Source: Rana temporaria (lineage: Eukaryota; Chordata; Amphibia; Anura; Ranidae). Taken from it: a stretch of 64,000 nt of DNA. This document shows, piece after piece, positions 57,586 through 64,000 of this stretch (positions are counted from its first letter, which is position 1; each line of letters opens with the position of its first letter). Below the pieces are notes generated by a model that saw nothing but the letters and a program-made list of their open reading frames with translations, did no database searches and was not told where the DNA came from. The stretch lies in the NCBI RefSeq assembly GCF_905171775.1, contig NC_053499.1:146446751-146510750 (forward strand), written 5' to 3'. A program made the translations under genes and the position numbers.

Positions 57586-58586
57586 ACACTTTTTTGCCAT
57601 AGAAAAGTTTCTTCATACTGTCTCAATAGACTCTCAGTTCACGGTAGTAAGTGTCTCTGTCCTCCCTGTCTGTAATAACCCCGCATTGACTCTCACAGAC
57701 TATTACTAGTAGAATTATCGGGGCGGGGTTCGGGGGAGGGGGGGGGTCTGGTGGTTGATAAAAGACTTCTTATAGTAAATATCATGCTGAGTCAGATCTT
57801 CCAGTGAACTCTCTGCGGTTGTGTGTCAGTGACACACGTCACATGTATGAAGTCCTCCCTTCCTCGTGTTTTGGAGGCCCCTGACACTCTCTATTTATAC
57901 GGAGGTTGAGAACATGCCGAAACTTTAATACCAGCTGTGTGACTAATCCAGGATATGGAACGCTGTGGAGGATGTAAAAAATGGCTACTGGCCAAAATAT
58001 TCCGGCATCTCTCCACTCCATGGACATTTATTCAAAGTAATTGGAAGTGTATATAAGGGCAATTTTTTTTTTTTAGCTTTGGGTGGAGTGGGGAAGGTAA
58101 AAAGCCCTATTGCTGTGTGTGTTTCCACTGGGGAGGTTAACCCTCCCTCCTCTCCCCCTGTGAAAGATGAAAATGCCCGTAATAGGCATCACTACCTTGC
58201 CGCAGTCCTCTGGTCCTGCACATAGCGGATCCCCTGATGCATAGTAAACACAGGAAATTGCTCACTCAGCATTGGGCACCATTCAGGGACCACTTTCCTT
58301 TTTTAAATAAATGCAAAGTGTTCTCTAAATGAGGTGTAGAGGTGGGCTGGTGGCATATTGGTCTTCACCTTCATCCAATTAGGGAATGCTTGTGAAAATG
58401 CAAAGCATTCTCTGAATGGCACCCATGCCAAGGGAGCAACCTACTGTGTTCACTAAGCAGCAAAACCGACGCTCAGCACAGGACCCATAGGACAGCGGCA
58501 ATCACTGTAGTAGGGTTGTCCACTACGGTGATATCCTGCTTCCACTGGGAGTGGCCAGGTATGGCACATAGTTGCATTGATCTATC
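57586..58586. other. SLC7A5 intron 1, no recognised feature
   Basis: Apparently unique sequence with a G run near 57735. No exon signals. Confidence 0.4.
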
Positions 58587-58723
58587 CAGGGGCCTCCAAA
58601 CAGTTGTTCAGGAACTACAATTCCCATGATGCCTAGTCATGTCTGTAAATGTCAGAGTTTTACAATGCCTCATGGGACGCGTAGTTCCTCAACAGCTGAA
58701 GGGTTGTAGTTTGGAGATCTCTG
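58587..58723. mobile_element. hAT-type palindromic MITE, 137 bp (third copy)
   Basis: Same family as 5147 and 11265 ('aggaactacaattcccatga', 'acaatgcctcatggga'), with CAG...CTG ends. Slightly shortened, and the flanking duplication is not intact. Confidence 0.8.
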
Positions 58724-59286
58724 ATCTAAGCTGTATGGATGCAAAACATCCATACCTGGAATCACCTTTAAAGATTATCATTGTGTAAAATTTAATTTTT
58801 CCTTTTTCTTCTCCCATACACTTCTAATATCTCCCTCAGAACTGTAGTATCACTCAGTTTAAGCAGCTCGTGGGTGTAGCTGAGCAGCTCAGGGGTGTGA
58901 CTGAACAGCAGAATGTATGTTTAACAACCATCAGGGAGAGGGAGCAGATCCTCATTCTGGGGATGGTTTGACCTATATCGGTTATACATGCCATTAACTT
59001 CTTTTTTTTTTTAATGACCACCTTTTTTCATGTGTGGCTAAGACGCTCATGGGTGTGGCTAAGAAGCTCATGGGTGTAGCTGAGCAGCTCAGGGGTGTGA
59101 CTGAACAGCAGGAATGTTTAAAAACCATCAAGGAGAGGGAGCAGATCCTCATTCTGGGGATGGTTTGATCTATACGGATTTCTATTGAGGAAAGGAATAT
59201 AATAAGTGTGTATCGGTTATACATGCCATTAACTTCTTTAATGACGACAACAACCTTTTTTTTTTACTTTTAGTTTACACTCTTCT
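58724..59286. other. SLC7A5 intron 1 with a local duplication
   Basis: Two diverged copies of a ~200-bp block ('tgagcagctcaggggtgtga' and 'ggagagggagcagatcctca') at 58870-59000 and 59070-59250, a local direct duplication. No gene. Confidence 0.55.
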
Positions 59287-59716
59287 GCCCCGTACACACG
59301 ATCGGTTTTCCCATCTGAAAAAGTCTGATGAAAGCTTTTGGTCAGGAATACCGACCGGGTGTATGCTCCATCGGACTTTTTGCAATTGAAAAACTGCCGG
59401 AAAAAGATAGAGAGCAGGTTCTCTATTTTGTTGTCGTCTATTTTGTCGTTTAGGGTAAAAATCCGATGGCAATTTCTGATCGTGTGTGTACAAATCCCGA
59501 CACGCTAAATTCCGACGCATGCTCGGAAACAAATCAACGCATTCTCGGAAGCATAGAACTTAATTTTCTCGGCTCGTCGTAGTCTTTTACGTCACTGCGT
59601 TCATGGCAGTCAAAAGTTCACCGAACATTTGTGTGACTGTGTGCGCGCAAGACAAGCTTGAGTGGAATTCCGTCCAAGTTTTTTTCCGATGGGAATTCCG
59701 CTCGTGTGTACAGGGC
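59287..59716. repeat. Dispersed element with 'cccgtacacacg' ends
   Basis: Left 'gccccgtacacacgatcgg' and right 'ccgctcgtgtgtacagggc' are inverted. Internal 'ttccgatgggaa' blocks. Family of 34311-34845. Confidence 0.65.
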
Positions 59717-60339
59717 ATTCCTTAAAACCTTTCAAATTTTACCTCTTTATCTTTATTCATGGTACAAAGTTGTCACTTTTCCAAAAGCCCGTCAGTTCAT
59801 TGCGGAGAGGTGGCATCCTTGAGGTGTGGGGTGGGCTTTTCCTTGTGCCTCGGCTATGCTGCTTTAGTGAATTCAGAGTCCGCCATCCTAGGGATTTAAT
59901 TTCTTCTTCCACATTGTGTTCAGTGCTAATTGGCGCAGCAGTAAAAGACTGGCATACCTGGCAAGGGACACAATCTAACCTTTGTTGGGCTGTGACTGAA
60001 CTGATCAAAGCATGGCAGCCTGGGGCCCTGTAAAGGGGGAGGTGCTGTGCGGTGGCACCATTCCCGGGGCTACAGAGGCTGCAGAGGGGATTTAAAGAGC
60101 CTCTGAATGGAAATTGCATAGTGTATTTAAAATTGGTTCAGGTATTTTAGACTTCAGTAATATTCATGGGTGTGCTCTGGAATTTTTTAGGAAATTATCA
60201 GATTAGAAGATATTTTAGTATAAATTGAATGTAAAATAAGAATTGTGTCCATTTATAGGAAGGAAATTCTCCTAACAAACAGGTAAATTGCAGGGCAAAG
60301 AGCCCCACAATGTTTCATCCAAAGACTGAAATAAACAAT
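59717..60339. other. SLC7A5 intron 1, no recognised feature
   Basis: Apparently unique sequence. Open frames on both strands lack motifs. Confidence 0.4.
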
Positions 60340-60934
60340 GGGCCAGATTCAGGTACAGCGGGCGTATCTGTGCGGCGGCGTAACGTATCCGATTTACGTT
60401 ACGCCCCCGCAAGTTTTTCAGGAAAGTGCTTTATTCACAAAGCACTTGCCTGTAAAGTTGCGGCGGCGTAGCGTAAATCCCCCGGTGGAATTCAAATTCG
60501 GCGGGTAGGGGGCGTGTATCATTTAAATGAAGCGCGTCCCCACGCCGAACAAACTGCGCATGCGCCGTCCCTAAAATATCCCAGTGTGCATTGCTCCAAA
60601 TGACGTCGCAAGGACGTCATTGGTTTTGACGTGAACGTAAATGACGTCCAGCCCCATTCACGGACGACTTACGCAAACTTTACTGTGTCGGCCGCGCGTA
60701 CGTTCGGGAATTCGCGTATCTAGCTAATTTGCATACTCAACGCGGAAATCGATGGAAATCGACGAAATTGCAGTTTAGATCCGACGGCGTAAGAGACTTA
60801 TGCCTGTCGGATCTAAAGGATATCTATGCGTAACTGATTCTAAGAATCAGTCGCATAGATACGACGGGCCAGATTAGGACTTACAACGGCGTACATGGCG
60901 CTGCGCCGTCGTAAGTTCTTTCTAAATCTGGCCC
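60340..60934. mobile_element. Large palindromic MITE (P5), 595 bp
   Basis: Termini 'GGGCCAGATTCAGG' and 'CTAAATCTGGCCC' are inverted; core 'actgcgcatgcgccgtccct'. Internally shortened relative to P2-P4 and P7. Confidence 0.83.
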
Positions 60935-61428
60935 ATTGACTAGTAAGACATGAATATATTGGTTACAGACCTGTTATGAGGTAGTGAGAAACCTATGAGA
61001 TTTTTAGCATACAGATAAAATGGATTTTAGATACTACAATACAAGGGTGTATCCACAATGTATCTGACACTGTCCCTGAGGCACTTTTAACACACAATGG
61101 GCAGTGGGGAGTTCAAAGAAAAGAAGAATGCAGAGATAAAGATAAGTGCATTTTCCACTGTACTAAGAACATAGATCTCCTATTAATGTAAATTGCTTTA
61201 TCACAGTTGCAGTGGTTGCTGGAGATCGCTGTCTGATGTGGCGTGTATTTTGTGAACACCGAGATAAATTAGCATTTCTTACAAAATTAGGGATGGTTCA
61301 CAAAGCTGGTTCTGTCTTTTGTCTCAGGTTAAACTCGGTGTTTAAAAAAAAAAAGGTGCCCCACCCCCCCTGCAGGTTAATGCCATAATGTGCTGGTATG
61401 TACCACATACCAGCACATTAGGACAGAC
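60935..61428. other. SLC7A5 intron 1, no recognised feature
   Basis: Unfamiliar sequence ending in a short inverted pair 'atgtgctggtatgtac' and 'gtaccacataccagcaca' near 61388-61417. Confidence 0.4.
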
Positions 61429-61615
61429 TTAAATGGGTTGTAAAGGTAAAAAAATTCCCCTAAATGTCTTCCTTTACCCTAGTGCAGTCCTCCTTCACTT
61501 ACATCATCCTTCCATTTTGCTTTTAAATGTCCTTATTTCTTCTGAGAAATCCTCACTTCCTGTTCTTCTGTCTGTAACTCCACACAGTAATGCAAGGCTT
61601 TCTCCCTGGTGTGGA
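61429..61615. mobile_element. TTAA MITE left part, truncated
   Basis: Starts 'TTAAATGGGTTGTAAAGG', matching the element at 32230, but the right end is missing where the palindromic copy P6 begins. Confidence 0.6.
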
Positions 61616-61619
61616 GAAG

Positions 61620-62244
61620 GCCTCCACGCGGCGGCGTAGCGTAAATCAGCTGGCGTAAGCGCGCCGAATTCAAATTGAGAAGAGGTGGGCCTGTTTTATG
61701 TAAATAAAACATAACCCCACGTAAATGACGTCTTTAACGAACGGCGCATGCGCCGTTCGTGAAAGAATCCCAGTGCGCATGCTCGAAATTCCGCCGCAAA
61801 TCGTCAATGCTTTCGACGTGGACGTAATTTACGCAAAGCCCTATTCGCGAACGACTTACGCAAACGACGTAAAATTTTCTAAATTTGACGCGGGAACGAC
61901 ATCCATACTTAACATTGCTTACGCCTCATAATAGCAGGAGCAACCTTACGCCGAAAAAGCCTAACGTAAACGACGTAAAAAAAACGGGTGTAGGTACATT
62001 TGTGAATCGGCGTATCTACCTAATTAGCATATTCCTCACGGAAAACGACGGAAGCGCCACCTAGCGGCCAGCGTAAATATGCACCCTAAGATACGACGGC
62101 GTAGGAGACTTACGCCGCTCGTATCTTAGCCTAAATTAAGCGTATCTGGTTTCCAGAATACGCTTAAATTTACGACGGCGTAGATTCAGAGTTACGACGG
62201 CGTATCTACTGATACGCCGGCGTAACTCTACGTGAATCTAGCCC
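61620..62244. mobile_element. Large palindromic MITE (P6), left end missing
   Basis: Core 'ggcgcatgcgccgttcgtga' and right end 'acgtgaatctagccc' are present. The left terminus is absent, so it is truncated or fused to the preceding MITE. Confidence 0.8.
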
Positions 62245-62289
62245 TGTGTGTCGGGGGTTCAGCCTTATACCAAGATGACATGATACAGT

Positions 62290-63017
62290 GGGGTAGATTC
62301 AGGAAAGAATTACGCCGGCGTATCTATAGATACGCCGCGTAATTCCAAAGCTGCGCCAGCGTATCGACTTTCTGTATTCAGAAAGCTTGATACGCCGACA
62401 TTAGCCTAAGATACGACTGGCATAAGTCCCTTATGCCGTCGTATCTTAGGGTGCATTCTTACGCTGGCCGCTAGGGGCGCTTCCGTTGTTGTTGGCGTAG
62501 AATATGCTAATTTCTTAGATACGCCGATTCACAAACGTACGTGCGCCCGGCGTTCGTTTTTTACGTCGTTTGCATTAAGGCTTTTTCGGCGTAAGGCTGC
62601 TCCTGCTATTAGGAGGCGCAGCCAATGTTAAGTATAGACGTCGTTCCCGCATCGCGATTTGAAAATTTTACGTTGTTTGCGTAAGTCGTCCGTGAATGGC
62701 GCTGGACGCCATTTACGTTCACGTCGAAACCAATGACGTCCTTGCGACGTCATTTACCGCAATGCACGTCGGGAAATTTTAGGGACGGCGCATGCGCAGT
62801 ACATTCGGCGCGGGAACGCGCCTAATTTAAATGATCCACGCCCCCTATCATTTGAATTACACACGCTTACGCCGGCCCCTTTTACGCTACATCGCCACAA
62901 CTTACGGAGCAAGTGCTTCGTGAATACAGCGCTTGCTCCTGTAATTTACGGCGGCGTAGCGTAAAGACGATACGCTGCGCCGCCGTATCAGTGCGCGCCT
63001 TTACCTGAATCTACCCC
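62290..63017. mobile_element. Large palindromic MITE (P7), 728 bp
   Basis: Termini 'GGGGTAGATTCAGG' and 'CCTGAATCTACCCC' are perfect inverted repeats. Core 'ggcgcatgcgcagtacattc'. It lies only 45 bp from P6. Confidence 0.87.
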
Positions 63018-63485
63018 AATATTTTCCAACACCTGTCCATCAGTTCTTGGTGGTAAAGATCCAGCTGTAGCTCTGTTTCGTTTTTGTAATTTCAGCGCAC
63101 AAAAGGAGTAAATCTAAAAAAAATAAAAAAAATGGTGGTTTTTGGTTCTTTTATATTTGATGGAATTTCAGTGTGAGATGGAAATGTTGCGGTACAATGT
63201 ATCATTTAAAAAATAAATAAATAAATAAATAAGTCGCCTGTTAGCTGATTGGACCTGCCAGTGATCTCACTCATTGCAGTGAATTGTAGCCGTTTCCAGA
63301 CCGATATGAGTCACAAATGTAAAAAATGAAATTCATCTGTTACATAATTACCTGTCATTGTAACATTCCCGCCAGTCCAGGAATCAGAGCGGTTGGACTG
63401 CGGCTGTTATGTAATGTTTATATAAATCAGGTTGTCAGCGAGCGCCATTACTAAATACACTTCGGTTTTTGTTTTTCTCTTTTAG
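63018..63485. other. End of SLC7A5 intron 1
   Basis: Apparently unique sequence with a short (AATA)n tract near 63210-63230, leading to the acceptor 'gtttttctcttttag'. Confidence 0.5.
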
Positions 63486-63611
63486 TGCTGCTGACCGCGA
63501 TCAACTGCTACAGTGTTAAAGCGGCGACGCGTGTCCAGGACGCATTTGCTGCGGCGAAGCTGTTGGCCCTGTTTCTGATCATCATCCTGGGCTTCGTACA
63601 GCTGGGCAGAG
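63486..63611 (+). CDS. SLC7A5: SLC7A5 (LAT1) coding exon 2
   Basis: Acceptor 'tctcttttag' ending at 63485, donor GTGAGC at 63612; 126 nt, phase 1 on both sides. Continues residue 171 with LLLTAINCYSVKAATRVQDAFAAAKLLA, then LFLIIILGFVQLGR. This matches the LAT1 TM5 region and adjoining loop almost residue for residue. The frame joins exon 1 without a gap. The remaining exons lie beyond the right edge. Confidence 0.95.
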
Positions 63612-63738
63612 GTGAGCCACTTCCTTCATGGAGGATGTTGTAGAGCTGCAAAGTCACGTGACTCTCATTATTTAGCTACCCATTTTTTTATTTATTTTTG
63701 CGTTACACACTCTTCCAACCAATGTATGTTGACAGGTC

Positions 63739-64000
63739 TTAAAGCGGAGTTCCACCTAAAAGTGGAACGTCCGTTTATTTGCCCCCCCCCCCCCTTTCAC
63801 TGCATTTTTCGGGGGGAAGGGGGGGACAGGTACCCATTCCCCTCCCCTCCTCCTTCCTCCGCTGCCACACCAGTTAGAAAGCGCAGTGCGCAGCGCAAAT
63901 GCGCAGTAGGGAATTGGCTGTAAAGCCAAAAAGCTTCACTGCTGTTTTCTCTTATGATGAATGGTGGGGCAGCAACCAGCAGCCGATCAGAAAACCGACT
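63739..64000. mobile_element. TTAA-type MITE left end at window edge
   Basis: Starts 'TTAAAGCGGAGTTCCACCTA' in SLC7A5 intron 2. It has a C run at about 63783-63794 and continues past the window, so the right end is not seen. Confidence 0.65.

Overview
The window is vertebrate nuclear DNA, most likely from a frog. It has two multi-exon genes with long introns and GT-AG junctions, and almost everything else is repeats. TTAA-flanked MITEs of the kind described as T2/Kolobok in Xenopus, hAT-type MITEs with 8-bp target duplications, decayed Tc1 and LINE copies, and a large palindromic family point to an anuran, perhaps a ranid. That taxonomic call is inference; no species marker was read.

Gene 1 (+ strand, 2227-29886) is a complete seven-exon mitochondrial carbonic anhydrase, CA5A by synteny. 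The joined reading frame is 966 nt (321 aa). All six introns keep the frame, and the three zinc histidines, the Glu/Thr gate and an N-terminal targeting-like region are present. Gene 2 (+ strand, 49109 to beyond the right edge) is the 5' part of SLC7A5 (LAT1). Exon 1 covers residues 1-170 and exon 2 (63486-63611) adds 42 codons. From general knowledge, CA5A and SLC7A5 are also adjacent, in the same order and orientation, in human, so this is conserved microsynteny.

Layout: 1-2000, two minisatellites and featureless sequence. 2000-2377, CA5A promoter and exon 1. 2378-12605, intron 1, with a 67-bp minisatellite starting about 15 nt after the donor, a Tc1 copy carrying nested insertions, a 783-bp hAT element and a TTAA-type element. 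12606-29886, the remaining CA5A exons; intron 4 holds a 2.2-kb insertion bounded by perfect 72-bp direct repeats. 29887-48900, intergenic: a G-rich array, MITEs, and a LINE ORF2 remnant broken by a TTAA MITE, a tRNA-derived SINE and a palindromic MITE. 48900-49619, SLC7A5 promoter and exon 1. 49620-63485, intron 1, which opens with a minisatellite whose unit contains a copy of the exon 1 end and its splice donor.

The two genes act separately: CA5 supplies bicarbonate in the mitochondrial matrix, and LAT1 exchanges large neutral amino acids at the plasma membrane. No wholly new molecular system was found. The observations most worth testing are the donor-bearing minisatellite in SLC7A5 intron 1, which creates in-frame decoy donors, and the 72-bp-flanked insertion in CA5A intron 4.
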